A model generated the notes under the pieces. The model was given only the letters and a program-made list of their open reading frames with translations, did no database searches and was not told the DNA's origin. Positions 49,313 through 58,975 of a stretch of 64,000 nucleotides of DNA are shown piece after piece (within the stretch, counting starts at the first letter, position 1; the number at the start of each line of letters is the position of its first letter). Source of the stretch: Tenderia sp965602225 (GTDB taxonomy: Bacteria; Pseudomonadota; Gammaproteobacteria; Tenderiales; Tenderiaceae); the NCBI GenBank assembly GCA_965602225.1, contig CBFCYE010000004.1, positions 1 to 64,000 on the forward strand, given 5' to 3'. A program made the translations under genes and the position numbers.

Positions 49313-51271
49313 TTAGACTGCGTGTGTTAATAACAGGTTGCCATAATCATCTGCCTGGCATTGCCAGCCGCTCTCAATAAACGTCGTTGCTACTGTCTCG
49401 GTGATCAGTGCCGGGCCATCAATTTGTTGGCCGGCGCTTAAACTATCGCGCGCCAAAATTTTCACCTCTTCTTCTATGTCATATAGCTGCGTCTGTTTGG
49501 CCGCGCTGCTTATTTCTTTGTCGGCAAGTATCGGGATCTCAAGCGGGTTTGCTGGGCCGTGGGCGTGCAGACGAATATTGACCAGTTCAATAGCTTGTTG
49601 CAGTCGATGGCCGTAACGTTGTTGATGGGCCTGATGAAAGGCTTCGTGGCATTTGTCTAAGGCTTGCCAGGGGATGTTGAGGCTAAAGGCCTGGCCGCAA
49701 TAGCGCAGGTCGAGTGAGCGTTGCAGCGTGATTTGGTCTGAGCTGATGCCTTCGCTGGCCAGTGCCGCTATAGCCTTTTTTTCCTGTATCTGGAATTGCT
49801 GCTCAAGCTCGGCGCTGTCGATTTGCCCCAGTGGTGTGGCGATGGTTTGCGATAGCTCACGACTACGTCGCGCCACCAGCATGCCGAAGGCTGACAATAC
49901 GCCGCCCTGGATGGGCACCAGTGCCTGTTTTATGCCCATTGCCTCGGCCAGGGCGCAAACATGTAGACCACCGGCACCGCCAAACGGCATTAAGGTGAAA
50001 TTCTTGGGGTCGATGCCGCGTTGGATTGAAATCACTCTGAGGGCCTGGCTCATGTGTTCGTTGGCGAGACGGATAATGCCGGCGGCGGTCTCTTCAAGCC
50101 CCAGTTGCAGTTGTGCTGCCAGTTTGCCTACGGCGCTGTTGGCGGCGTCAACAGCGAGTAACATCTTGCCACCGAGAAAGGCGTCGGGCAGCAATCTCCC
50201 CAGTACCAGATTGGCGTCGGTGACGGTGGGCTGCGTGCCGCCGCGACCATAACAGGCCGGGCCGGGGTCAGCGCCAGCCGATTCAGGCCCGACCTGCAGC
50301 AGTCCTCCACCATCAATATAGGCAATCGAGCCACCACCGGCACCGATGGTGTGCATATCGACCATCGGTACGGCCACCGGATAGGGGCCGATCTTGCCCT
50401 CGTTGGTCAGCTTCAGATCGCCGTCGATCAGGGCGACGTCGGTGGAGGTGCCGCCCATGTCAAAACTCAGCAGTTGTTCACGTCTGGCCAATTGGCCGAT
50501 AAAACGTGCCCCCGCCAGACCGCCTGCCGGGCCGGATAACAGCATGTGTACCGCCAACCGACCGGCCTGATCGGCCGCAATGGTGCCGCCCGAACTTTGC
50601 ATCACTGCAATCGGTGTTTGCGGTAGCGCATCGCGCAGTCGTTGCAGATAGTCTTGCACCAGTGGGCCGACCCAGGCATTCAACCAGGTGGTGATGCCGC
50701 GTTCGTATTCTTTGTACTCGGGCAGGATCTCGGATGAGCGTGATGTAAATATGCCCGCGGGAATGATCTTTTCGATGGCCTTTTCGGCGCGGTCATCAAT
50801 AAACGAAAACAGCAGGTTGATGGCCACCGCTTCGGGTTTGAGTTGTTGTAGTTGTTGTTGCAGTTGTCGTAAATCTTCATCGCTCAGTGCTTCGAGTTTG
50901 TCGCCATTGGCAGCAATACGGCCACCCGTTTCCAGACAAAGCTCGGTCGGTACAGGTGGCGCGATTGCATCGGGCTGCAGATTATAAAGTTCACGTCGCG
51001 CCTGGCGACCGATGCTGAGCATATCGCCGTGGCCGCGATTGGTGATGAAGGCGGTGCGCACGCCCTTGCCTTCCAATGCTGCATTGGTGGCGACGGTGGA
51101 GCCGTGAATGATAGTCAACTCGGCAGGATTAAGCCCCATTTCCTGGATGCCGAGTAGAATGGCTTGTTCTGGCGCCTGCGGTGTTGAAAGCCGTTTGTGC
51201 AGGCGCAGCGACTGGCCGTCGAACAGGACGAAGTCGGTAAAGGTGCCGCCGGTATCAACGCCGAGTAACAT
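49313..51271 (-). CDS. Hydantoinase/oxoprolinase HyuA-like subunit
   Basis: 652 aa. ASKHA-type ATPase: MLLGVDTGGTFTDFVLFDG, IIHGSTVATNAALEGKG, FDMGGTSTDVALIDG, TIGAGGGSIAYIDGGG and GPACYGRGGTQPTVTDANL. Family members hydrolyse 5-oxoproline or N-methylhydantoin, or carboxylate ketones such as acetone, usually with a HyuB partner. No hyuB is next to it, so the partner must be elsewhere or the protein acts alone. Substrate unknown. Divergent from the ABC exporter genes. Confidence 0.9.
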   Translation of the reverse strand: MLLGVDTGGTFTDFVLFDGQSLRLHKRLSTPQAPEQAILLGIQEMGLNPAELTIIHGSTVATNAALEGKGVRTAFITNRGHGDMLSIGRQARRELYNLQPDAIAPPVPTELCLETGGRIAANGDKLEALSDEDLRQLQQQLQQLKPEAVAINLLFSFIDDRAEKAIEKIIPAGIFTSRSSEILPEYKEYERGITTWLNAWVGPLVQDYLQRLRDALPQTPIAVMQSSGGTIAADQAGRLAVHMLLSGPAGGLAGARFIGQLARREQLLSFDMGGTSTDVALIDGDLKLTNEGKIGPYPVAVPMVDMHTIGAGGGSIAYIDGGGLLQVGPESAGADPGPACYGRGGTQPTVTDANLVLGRLLPDAFLGGKMLLAVDAANSAVGKLAAQLQLGLEETAAGIIRLANEHMSQALRVISIQRGIDPKNFTLMPFGGAGGLHVCALAEAMGIKQALVPIQGGVLSAFGMLVARRSRELSQTIATPLGQIDSAELEQQFQIQEKKAIAALASEGISSDQITLQRSLDLRYCGQAFSLNIPWQALDKCHEAFHQAHQQRYGHRLQQAIELVNIRLHAHGPANPLEIPILADKEISSAAKQTQLYDIEEEVKILARDSLSAGQQIDGPALITETVATTFIESGWQCQADDYGNLLLTHAV

Positions 51272-51392
51272 CCTTTGTTCCTTTCTTATAGAATTGGTTT
51301 ACTGTGCAATGGAGTCTGCGCAGATGCGATAGCAAAAAGATTATACGGTGTGGTTTGAACTCTGTCGTGTAACAACGGAATATTGAAAAAAT

Positions 51393-52352
51393 ATGACATC
51401 AGAAAATATATTGGTACAGGTCGATCAGCTCAGTCGCTGCTATGGCCCGTTGCGGGCCGTGGATGATATTAGTTTTGAGGTGAAAAAGGGTGAGGTGCTG
51501 GGGTTTCTAGGTCCTAACGGTGCCGGCAAATCCACCACCATGCAGATCCTGAGCGGCAATCTGGCCCCCAGTGCTGGGCGGGTTTTGATTAATGGTATCG
51601 ACCTGCTGGATCAACCCAAGCAGGCCAAGGCTCTACTCGGTTATCTGCCCGATCAGCCACCGCTGTATCGTGAACTGACGGTGGATGAATACCTGCTCTA
51701 TTGCGCCCGCCTGAATCGCATTTCGGCGCCGCAGCGAAAAAGCGCTTTGGATGTGGCTAAGCAACGTTGTGGTCTGACCGAGGTGGGCAGGCGTCTAATA
51801 GGTAATCTTTCCAAGGGTTACCGTCAGCGCGTTGGTATTGCCCAGGCGATTATTCATTCGCCGGCGGTGGTGATTCTGGATGAGCCAACGGTTGGGCTTG
51901 ATCCGATCCAGATCCGCGAGATTCGTGAATTGATTCGCGAACTGCGAGATGAGCATAGTGTGATTTTGTCGACCCATATTCTGCCCGAGGTGCAGGCAGT
52001 CTGTGATCGAGTACAAATCATCAATAAGGGCCAGCTGGTGATGAGTGACACGATTGCCGGGCTGCAACAGCGCATGCGTGGTGAGAGTCTGCTGTTGGCC
52101 TTGCGACAGCCGCCCGAGCAATCGGCGCTTGAAAAAGTGGTGGGTGACGGGCAGGTAGAGTCGCTAGGGGATGGTCGTTTTCGTATTCATGCCGAAGCAC
52201 TTGAGCAGCAGGCCGAACGGCTGGTGGCCGAGGCCGTGGCGCAGGGTTGGGGGCTGTATGAAATTAGTCCTGAGCGACTTAGTCTGGAGCAGATTTTTGT
52301 TGATATTACGGCCACTGAACATGCCGTGCCTGAAGAGGAGTCCGCGGCATGA
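51393..52352 (+). CDS. ABC transporter ATP-binding protein (GldA/NatA type)
   Basis: 319 aa. Walker A GFLGPNGAGKSTTMQIL, Q-loop LPDQPPLY, signature NLSKGYRQRVGIAQA, Walker B VVILDEPTVGLDP, H-loop STHILPEV, and a C-terminal extension of about 90 residues. First of four overlapping or adjacent genes that match the gldA-gldF-gldG-type exporter; the family was named from gliding motility but is widespread and its cargo in proteobacteria is unknown. Confidence 0.92.
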   Translation: MTSENILVQVDQLSRCYGPLRAVDDISFEVKKGEVLGFLGPNGAGKSTTMQILSGNLAPSAGRVLINGIDLLDQPKQAKALLGYLPDQPPLYRELTVDEYLLYCARLNRISAPQRKSALDVAKQRCGLTEVGRRLIGNLSKGYRQRVGIAQAIIHSPAVVILDEPTVGLDPIQIREIRELIRELRDEHSVILSTHILPEVQAVCDRVQIINKGQLVMSDTIAGLQQRMRGESLLLALRQPPEQSALEKVVGDGQVESLGDGRFRIHAEALEQQAERLVAEAVAQGWGLYEISPERLSLEQIFVDITATEHAVPEEESAA

Positions 52353-53110
52353 TGGCCTTTACTATTGCCGGGCGTGAATTGCGCAGCCTATTTATTTCAC
52401 CGTTGGCCTGGTCGATCCTGGCGGTGGTGCAGTTGATTCTGGCCTATATGTTTTTGACTCAACTTGATCTGTTTATGGCCTTGCAGTCGCGCCTGCTGGG
52501 AGTGGAAGGGGCGCCAGGCGTGACTGAGATTATTGCTGCGCCGTTGTTGGGCAATGCGGCGGTAGTTTTGTTGTTGGTGGTGCCGATGTTGACCATGCGG
52601 CTGATAAGTGAGGAGCGTCGTGCCCAGACCTTGAGCCTGTTGTTCTCGGCACCGCTGTCGATGAGCGAGATTGTGTTGGGCAAGTTTCTGGGGGTAATGG
52701 GTTTTCTGTTGATCATGGTGTTGATGATTGTGTTGATGCCATTGTCGTTGCTGGTGGGCGGCAGTCTTGATTTGGGTATGTTATTGGCTGGGACCTTGGG
52801 TTTGATATTGTTGCTGGCCAGTTTTGCGGCGCTGGGGCTGTTTATGTCGACCCTGACAGAGCAGCCCACCATCGCTGCGGTAAGCAGTTTTGGCGTGCTG
52901 TTGTTGTTGTGGATTATCGATTGGGCCGGTGGTAATAATGGCGCCAGTCAGGCTAGCGAGTTGTTTGCCTATCTATCCTTGCTGCGGCATTTCGAATCAT
53001 TGTTGAAGGGTGTGTTTGATAGTGCGGATGTTATCTATTATCTGCTGTTTGTAACCTTGTTTTTGGCGATGAGCATCCGTCGGCTCGATGCCGATAGATT
53101 GCAGCACTAG
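52349..53110 (+). CDS. ABC-2 type permease (GldF-like)
   Basis: 253 aa, six membrane helices. ISPLAWSILAVVQLILAYMF and MRLISEERRAQTLSLLFSAPLSMSEIVLGKFLG are typical for ABC-2 permeases of this class. Starts within the stop codon of the ATPase gene (ATGA overlap), so translation is coupled and the two form one transporter. Confidence 0.9.
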   Translation: MMAFTIAGRELRSLFISPLAWSILAVVQLILAYMFLTQLDLFMALQSRLLGVEGAPGVTEIIAAPLLGNAAVVLLLVVPMLTMRLISEERRAQTLSLLFSAPLSMSEIVLGKFLGVMGFLLIMVLMIVLMPLSLLVGGSLDLGMLLAGTLGLILLLASFAALGLFMSTLTEQPTIAAVSSFGVLLLLWIIDWAGGNNGASQASELFAYLSLLRHFESLLKGVFDSADVIYYLLFVTLFLAMSIRRLDADRLQH

Positions 53111-53119
53111 GAGTTTGCG

Positions 53120-54490
53120 ATGAAGGTTACGACAGGTTCAAAAAGACAAATCCGTTGGCAGAATGTGTTGTTTGTTCTGCTGTTTGTGCTGGTGGTTGGT
53201 TTGCTGGCCTGGCTCAGTCAGCGCTATCAATATCAGGCCGACTGGACCGCCAATAATCGCAACACCTTGTCGGCGGCGAGTGTCTCAGTGTTGGAGCAGA
53301 TGCCGGAACAGATTCAGGTTACTGCCTTTACCGTCGACTCCGGTGCCCTGCGCCAACATATTGCCGATCTGCTGGGGCGTTATCAGCGTTATAAAAAGAC
53401 GCTGCGGCTGGAAATTATTAACCCGGATACCGAGCCGGACAAGGTGCGCCAGCTGGGTATTACTGTTGATGGTGAATTGTTGTTTGAATATCAGGGCCGC
53501 AGCGAGCTGGTGACTGAACTGAATGAGCAGAGCATTACCAATGCCTTGCAGCGTTTGTCGCGTGCAGCAGAACCCTGGATTGTCTTTGTCGAGGGGCATG
53601 GTGAACGTAGCCCGTTTGGTAAGGCCAATCATGATCTACAGGTCTGGGCGCAGCAACTGGAGGCCAAGGGCTTTCACCTGCAGGGGCTGAATCTGGCGAC
53701 AGCGGCATTGGTGCCGGACAATGCCAGTGTTTTAGTGATCGCCGGGCCACAGGTGAATTTTCTGCCGGGTGAGGTCAAGCTGGTTGAAGATTATATTGCC
53801 CGTGGCGGCAACCTGCTGTGGTTGGCTGATCCTGATGGTGTGTTTGGTCTGGAGCCGTTGGCGGAACAGTTGGGGGTGAGTTTTGAGTCGGGGGTGATTG
53901 TTGATCCGACGGCGCAGATGTTCGCCATCAATGACCCAACCTTTGCCATTGTGGGTGACTATGGTCTGCATCCCGTGGTAGAGGGCTTTGGTGTGTTGAC
54001 CATTTTTCCCCGTGCTGCCGGTGTGGCGGTGGAACCACAAGATGGCTGGCAGGCTGACAGTTTGCTGTTTACCACTGAACGCAGTTGGTCCGAGACTGGA
54101 GTGCTGGCAGGTGAAATAGATTTTGATGAGCTGGAGGATATAACCGGCCCCCTGAGCCTGGCGGCGGCAGTGACACGTAGTCTTGATGATGAGACTGTCG
54201 ATGATGAGGCGGTATCCAAACAGCAGCGCATTCTGATTGTGGGGGATGGTGATTTTCTATCCAATGCCTATCTCGGTAATGGCGGTAATCTCGATTTGGG
54301 TATGAATATGGTCAATTGGTTGAGCCTTGACGATCAGTTGATTGCCGTGCCAAGCAAGACCGCGCTGGATAGTAGTTTGAACTTGTCGCGTACCGCTTCG
54401 ATGGTGATTGGTTTTGGTTTTCTTATTTTGTTGCCGGCGATCTTGCTGTTGAGTGGTCTGGGCATCTGGTTGAAAAGGCGGAAGGCCTGA
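53120..54490 (+). CDS. GldG-like periplasmic ABC auxiliary protein
   Basis: 456 aa. N-terminal helix (about 16-34), a large periplasmic part beginning with the ANNRNTLSAASVSVLEQMPEQ segment and containing IVFVEGHGERSP and VLVIAGPQ (Rossmann-like, GldG/ABC auxiliary family), and a C-terminal helix (about 430-450) followed by KRRKA. Nine bases after the permease; overlaps the next gene by one base. Probably a stator or substrate-handling subunit; function inferred from the family only. Confidence 0.87.
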   Translation: MKVTTGSKRQIRWQNVLFVLLFVLVVGLLAWLSQRYQYQADWTANNRNTLSAASVSVLEQMPEQIQVTAFTVDSGALRQHIADLLGRYQRYKKTLRLEIINPDTEPDKVRQLGITVDGELLFEYQGRSELVTELNEQSITNALQRLSRAAEPWIVFVEGHGERSPFGKANHDLQVWAQQLEAKGFHLQGLNLATAALVPDNASVLVIAGPQVNFLPGEVKLVEDYIARGGNLLWLADPDGVFGLEPLAEQLGVSFESGVIVDPTAQMFAINDPTFAIVGDYGLHPVVEGFGVLTIFPRAAGVAVEPQDGWQADSLLFTTERSWSETGVLAGEIDFDELEDITGPLSLAAAVTRSLDDETVDDEAVSKQQRILIVGDGDFLSNAYLGNGGNLDLGMNMVNWLSLDDQLIAVPSKTALDSSLNLSRTASMVIGFGFLILLPAILLLSGLGIWLKRRKA

Positions 54491-55344
54491 TGACAACACG
54501 TAGCTGGCTTAATATTGTTTTGTCGCTGGCAGTGCTGCTGCTGGCTGCACTGGTCTATTTTGAGCCGGGCAAGCAGCCGCAACAGCAGGTTCAGTTGCTG
54601 TCGATAAATTCTGCCAAGCTGCAACAACTTGAGATCACTCGACCGGGAACGGAAGGGGTGCGGTTGCAGCAGCGCGATGGGCAGTGGTATCTGCAATCGC
54701 CGGTTGAGATCGCTGCCGATCCGTTTATGGTCGGGCAGATCCTCTCTTTTCTGGCGCAGCCAAGTCTGCAGCGTTACCCTGCCACCGGGCTGGATCTGAC
54801 CAAGTATGGCTTGCAGCCTGCCAGGGTTAAATTGATGGTGGATGGCGTTGAACTTGGCTTTGGTCGTGTTAATCCATTGAATAGTCATCTCTATGTCATG
54901 GTGGCTGATGTGATGCACATGGTGTTGCAGAATGAAATTTCGATGTTGCTGAAGGACTGGCCTGATTATGTTTCGATCGAGCCGTTGCCAAAAGAGGCCT
55001 TAGTGGCGCTTGAGCTGCCGGGGCTGGGCAGGCTTGTGCATGAAGCCCAGAGCTGGCGTTATGAGGGCGATAAGGCGCCGCAGTCTGCGGATCAATTACA
55101 GATGTTGGTAGATGCCTGGGGGGCGACTAGAGCCTTGCAGGTCAGGCCGCTGAGTAACGTGGTGACAACAGAGACGATTGTTTTGGAGTTTGCCTCAGGG
55201 CAGGCGATAAGCTTGTCTGTAGCGCAATCGGCAGACGAGTTGCTGTTGCAGCGTGTCGATCTGGGGCTTGAGTATGTGTTTGATGTGTCGCAGTCGCCGC
55301 GATTGTTGTCGTGGTCAGCCATGGCCGATGAAAGTGATAAGTAG
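54490..55344 (+). CDS. DUF4340-type membrane-anchored protein
   Basis: 284 aa. One N-terminal helix (about 7-22), then beta-rich periplasmic repeats (LEITRPGTEGVRLQQRDGQWYL, TKYGLQPARVKLMVDG). DUF4340 proteins are regular fourth members of gldA/F/G-type loci. Role not known. Confidence 0.8.
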   Translation: MTTRSWLNIVLSLAVLLLAALVYFEPGKQPQQQVQLLSINSAKLQQLEITRPGTEGVRLQQRDGQWYLQSPVEIAADPFMVGQILSFLAQPSLQRYPATGLDLTKYGLQPARVKLMVDGVELGFGRVNPLNSHLYVMVADVMHMVLQNEISMLLKDWPDYVSIEPLPKEALVALELPGLGRLVHEAQSWRYEGDKAPQSADQLQMLVDAWGATRALQVRPLSNVVTTETIVLEFASGQAISLSVAQSADELLLQRVDLGLEYVFDVSQSPRLLSWSAMADESDK

Positions 55345-55358
55345 ATGGGAGTTGTGCT

Positions 55359-56174
55359 GTGCCTGAGTTACCAGAGGTAGAAACTACGCGTAGCGGTATT
55401 GCGCCGCATGTTGAGGGTAAGTCGGTTGAAGAGTTGGTGCTGCGGCGGCGCAAGTTGCGCTACCCGGTGCCACAAACGCTGCTGGTGGATCTGCCAGGGC
55501 AGGTAATTTCTAAGGTGGGGCGGCGCGGTAAATACCTGTTGTTGTGTGCTGAGACTGGTACGGTGATGGTGCATCTGGGCATGTCGGGCAGTTTACGGTT
55601 AGTTGATGTCGCTGTGCCGGCCGAGAAGCATGATCATATTGATATTGTGCTTGAAGGTGGCAAGGCCTTGCGTCTGCATGATCCGCGTCGTTTTGGTTCG
55701 GTGTTGTGGCTCAAGGGGGATCCGCTTGAGCATAAACTGTTGGTCAAACTTGGGCCTGAGCCCTTGTCTGATGCCTTTGATGCTGAATATCTATACCAAC
55801 GTTCACGTAAACGTAAGCAGGCGATTAAACAGTTTGTGATGGATAGCCACACGGTAGTCGGAGTTGGCAATATCTATGCCAGTGAGGCCTTGTTTGCTGC
55901 TGGAATTCGGCCGCAACTGGCTGCCGGCAAGTTGTCGCGACCGCGCTGTGAGGTGCTGGTGGCTGTGATTAAAAATGTTCTTGCTCAAGCGATTGAACAA
56001 GGCGGTACTACTCTGCGTGATTTTGTTGATGGTGACGGCAAGCCTGGCTATTTTCAGCAGCAGTTACAGGTCTATGGTCGTGAGGCGGAGCCGTGTGTTC
56101 AATGCGGCTCCGCGATCAAATTGCTACGCCTGGGGCAGCGTGCCAGTTATTACTGCCCCAGTTGTCAGCGCTAA
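55359..56174 (+). CDS. mutM: Formamidopyrimidine-DNA glycosylase
   Basis: 271 aa. Removes 8-oxoguanine and ring-opened purines. After start removal the N-terminus is the catalytic PELPEVE; HLGMSGSLRL, the helix-two-turns-helix DSHTVVGVGNIYASE, and the C-terminal zinc finger CVQCGSAI...YYCPSCQR are all present. GTG start at 55359. Ends with a 4-base overlap with the convergent gene at 56171. Confidence 0.97.
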   Translation: MPELPEVETTRSGIAPHVEGKSVEELVLRRRKLRYPVPQTLLVDLPGQVISKVGRRGKYLLLCAETGTVMVHLGMSGSLRLVDVAVPAEKHDHIDIVLEGGKALRLHDPRRFGSVLWLKGDPLEHKLLVKLGPEPLSDAFDAEYLYQRSRKRKQAIKQFVMDSHTVVGVGNIYASEALFAAGIRPQLAAGKLSRPRCEVLVAVIKNVLAQAIEQGGTTLRDFVDGDGKPGYFQQQLQVYGREAEPCVQCGSAIKLLRLGQRASYYCPSCQR

Positions 56175-57589
56175 AGGATCGGGCTTGGCGCTGGCTTATC
56201 GGTATTGTGTCTCACTTTGACGATAACGCCATTATGCGATTGGATTAGCGTCTCTATTTGCCCTGTCAGATTTGCGAGTTGGTCACGTAACTGTTTGTTG
56301 TCAGGATTGTTCGGATTGAAGATGATGAAATCAATCTTGCCAAGATTCTTGAGTAGCTCTTCAGGTGAATCAAACGCTGGTGGTAGTGGAAATACGGGAC
56401 GTTTCATTACCAACATAGTCCGGGCAGGCCATTCGCTGCTGGTGTAGAAATTGTTTTCCAGTGATTCGGTTTCAATGTTTAGAGTTTTAATGATTTCATC
56501 GTGTGGCTCAAGTGTGGCGAGAATATTGCTGCTGCGGTAGCTGCGGTCGCCAATCATGAATAGCATGCAAAGGATGAAGATTACCGCCATTACCAGGCCG
56601 CGTTGACCAGGAAAGCTGTTGGCGCCCATGGTGTTGTTGAGTTTGATTAGTAGCGGGATGCCGCAGTACAGTACTAGCGCCAGCATAACCATGGCCCAGC
56701 TATAGTCCGCTGCAATAAGTCCTATCAAACCGCCAAGCAAAAGCATGCGTGGCATCAGTTCAGTTAATATCTGTTTACGGTAGCCAAACACAACTGCGGC
56801 AATGATTAGGCCGGGCAGGATGCCTGAAGTGTAATCCAGCGGGCTTGGGTCGCCAGGAATTCTGCCTAGGGCGGCGGCACCAAGCGTGGCAAATGGGTTG
56901 ATGCCCCAATCGAAGGCAGGTTTGCTAAGTAGGTAACCAAGCAGCAAGGCAATGATTGAAGCAATGCTGATGCCAATTTGCATTTGTCTGGTCTGGCGTT
57001 GATCGAGTGGCTTGTTGCGCCACTCCCAGGCCAGGGCTAATGGGTAAGCCAGTCCAGCTGGATGAATTGTAATCAGGGTGACAGCCAGTAGCAGCTGAAT
57101 GAAGTACCAGCCACCGAGTTGTTTGCCAACACTGCGATAGCGATGATTCAGCCATAGGCCGAGGCCAAAACCGAGTAACAGAAACGGCCCAGCACCAACG
57201 GCGTTGATTTGCATAAAAGAGAGCGGTGCGATCAGTAACAGACCTGATGCGAGCAGGGCCGCTTCACTATTGTGTTGTTTGCAGTGTTTGTACAGCAAAG
57301 TGGCGGCAGCAAACAGAATCATTAACATGAAGACTTTCAGGGCGACAAAGCTGCCTGCCCAATAAGCCCCCAGAGGAAGAAAAATCAGGGCGCGAAAATC
57401 AGGTGCCCCCAGAGTGACTATGGGATTTACTACCCGATCAGCAACAGTCCAGTTGAGTAGCAGGGCGCGGGCGGCAGATTCGTCGATACCATAAGCATCA
57501 AAACGTAGCAGGCCAAGACCAATGACAATTCCTCCCCACAGCAGTAGCGCCAGAATTCCCCAGTAACGATATAATTTTTCTGTGTTCAT
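56171..57589 (-). CDS. Polytopic membrane protein, possible glycosyltransferase-39-like
   Basis: 472 aa with about ten to eleven hydrophobic helices (from about residue 9 to 345) and a soluble C-terminal domain (about 360-472). The pattern of an early loop with an acidic residue (FDAYGIDESAARALLL) after the first helix recalls GT-C/ArnT-type lipid-linked sugar transferases, but key motifs cannot be confirmed, so the call is tentative. Start at 57589 (MNTEKLYRYWG) preferred over an ATG 17 codons earlier that starts without a membrane pattern. Confidence 0.65.
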   Translation of the reverse strand: MNTEKLYRYWGILALLLWGGIVIGLGLLRFDAYGIDESAARALLLNWTVADRVVNPIVTLGAPDFRALIFLPLGAYWAGSFVALKVFMLMILFAAATLLYKHCKQHNSEAALLASGLLLIAPLSFMQINAVGAGPFLLLGFGLGLWLNHRYRSVGKQLGGWYFIQLLLAVTLITIHPAGLAYPLALAWEWRNKPLDQRQTRQMQIGISIASIIALLLGYLLSKPAFDWGINPFATLGAAALGRIPGDPSPLDYTSGILPGLIIAAVVFGYRKQILTELMPRMLLLGGLIGLIAADYSWAMVMLALVLYCGIPLLIKLNNTMGANSFPGQRGLVMAVIFILCMLFMIGDRSYRSSNILATLEPHDEIIKTLNIETESLENNFYTSSEWPARTMLVMKRPVFPLPPAFDSPEELLKNLGKIDFIIFNPNNPDNKQLRDQLANLTGQIETLIQSHNGVIVKVRHNTDKPAPSPIL

Positions 57590-57669
57590 CAGTGATCCAA
57601 TACAACAGTGCCCGCAGTTTAAGGCAAAGCCGCAGATCATAGCTTAAATTAGTGGGGCTTGCATCTTGT

Positions 57670-57722
57670 TGTCAGGCTAGCGAAATATGATTGCATTAGT
57701 TAATATTGCTGCCAGCCTGACA
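57670..57722. other. Spaced inverted repeat upstream of the cytochrome locus
   Basis: TGTCAGGCT (57670-57678) and AGCCTGACA (57714-57722), perfect 9-base arms 35 bases apart, in the gap between the divergent membrane-protein gene and the first gene of the oxidase locus. Could be an operator pair or an RNA stem; nothing further visible. Confidence 0.35.
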
Positions 57723-57835
57723 CTGCCATTTTGGTTTACTTGCGTCGGTGATGTGTGTCATGATATATATCGTTTTTAGTTGTGGTTGGGTTGGGTAAAA
57801 ACAATAATCAATATTACTGCTTGGGAGGCAAAATA

Positions 57836-57928
57836 ATGTTGCAAACAGGTCAAATTCTCACACTCTACGTCCTTTGGTTTGTCTTTGCTTTGGCATTGGC
57901 GGCTTTTGTGTTGAAGAAGAATTCATAG
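57836..57928 (+). CDS. 30-aa single-helix membrane peptide
   Basis: Small ORF MLQTGQILTLYVLWFVFALA.. ending FVLKKNS. Nearly all of it is one hydrophobic helix with a Lys-Lys positive end, and it has a strong GGGAGG ribosome site seven bases upstream. It is the first gene of the cytochrome locus. It resembles the tiny accessory subunits of cbb3 oxidases (CcoQ, CcoM) in size and topology, not provably in sequence. A second 30-aa membrane peptide is at 61941. Confidence 0.65.
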   Translation: MLQTGQILTLYVLWFVFALALAAFVLKKNS

Positions 57929-58078
57929 AAGAATAAATTTTTACCGAATTAGAGTGCTTGCCTGCAAAGCAAGGGGCTGGCTCTTATAATTTATTGGCGT
58001 CCTGGCTAACCTGAATATAGGCTGTGTTGCTGGGAAAAGAATGTTTACAAAGACAGAATCTGGGAGGGTGTCTTTAAT

Positions 58079-58843
58079 ATGCGCACTTATTTAAAGAAAT
58101 TGGGGTCAGTGTCAATCGTTGCTATGGCTGTGGTTGCGTCTTCGGCGATGGCAAGTGGAAAAGTGACCGGTGCTGATTATGGCAACGGTAAGTCTATATT
58201 TGAAAATGGTAAAGGTGATACGCCTGCATGTAACTCATGTCATGGCGCTACTGGCCTTGGTGATGACAATATGGGTACGCCGCGTCTGGCAGGTCAGATT
58301 TATCAGTTCCTGGCGAAGCAGTTGGATGATTATGCCAATGATAAGCGTATGGACACAACTATGTATGTCATGAACGCCAACGCCAAGGGTATGAGCCCGC
58401 AGGATCGTAAAGATGTTGCTGCTTACTTGAATTCCGTTGGTCGTTCATTCTCTGGTAAGCATTTGCAGGAAGCTTCCGGTGGCTCTGATATGGCTGCTCT
58501 GAAAGAGAATGGTGTTGAAGTTGGTCAGGCTTACATGGGTAAGGTGATTGTGAACTTTGGTGATGTTGAGCGCGGTATTCCAGCATGTCTGTCATGTCAC
58601 AGCCATAATGGCCGTGGTGTTGAACCAATGTATCCGCGTATTGGTGAGCAGAAGTTTGTTTATCTTGTTAGTCAGCTGAAGAAATTCCGTGACGGCTCTC
58701 GTGCTAATGATCCTATGAAGCAGATGCAGGTTGTGGCTAAACAGTTGAGTGATGAAGATATTCTCAATGTGGCTACATACCTGACTCAGGCTCCACCAAC
58801 CACGATGGGTAACAGTCGTATTCCGGTTGAGCATTTGCCATAG
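58079..58843 (+). CDS. Diheme c4-type cytochrome
   Basis: 254 aa. Signal peptide (to about residue 26, ASAMA-like), then two class-I cytochrome domains with CxxCH at Cys51-Cys54-His55 (CNSCH) and Cys170-Cys173-His174 (CLSCH). Probable Met ligands lie in the KGMSPQD and DPMKQMQ regions. Cytochrome c4 is a periplasmic electron donor to cbb3-type oxidases in Pseudomonas and Vibrio, so it is the probable electron donor of the oxidase encoded downstream. Ribosome site GGGAGG. Followed by two terminator-like hairpins. Confidence 0.92.
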   Translation: MRTYLKKLGSVSIVAMAVVASSAMASGKVTGADYGNGKSIFENGKGDTPACNSCHGATGLGDDNMGTPRLAGQIYQFLAKQLDDYANDKRMDTTMYVMNANAKGMSPQDRKDVAAYLNSVGRSFSGKHLQEASGGSDMAALKENGVEVGQAYMGKVIVNFGDVERGIPACLSCHSHNGRGVEPMYPRIGEQKFVYLVSQLKKFRDGSRANDPMKQMQVVAKQLSDEDILNVATYLTQAPPTTMGNSRIPVEHLP

Positions 58844-58865
58844 AGCATTACTTGGTAAAAAACAT

Positions 58866-58926
58866 ATCGAGACACAGAACTTTTCTGTGTCTCGATAATC
58901 AAAAAGGCGGGTTAACCGCCTTTTTT
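58866..58926 (+). terminator. Double hairpin terminator after the c4 gene
   Basis: First hairpin 58866-58896: ATCGAGACACAGAA / TTCTGTGTCTCGAT with a small loop. Second hairpin 58903-58926: AAAGGCGG / CCGCCTTT followed by a T-run. The strong pair should end most transcripts, so the c4 gene may be expressed separately from the genes behind it. Confidence 0.8.
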
Positions 58927-58975
58927 GTTCTTGGGCGGTTTTGCAGTAATTGGCTTGTGTTGGGAAGATTAAAGT

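Noticed and set aside
49313..51271. A hyuA-hyuB hydantoinase operon
   Set aside because: Only the HyuA-like subunit is present; downstream on its strand there is a repeat and then convergent genes.
58866..58926. The double hairpin after the c4 gene as a riboswitch
   Set aside because: Simple perfect stems with a T-run right after the second one fit a terminator.
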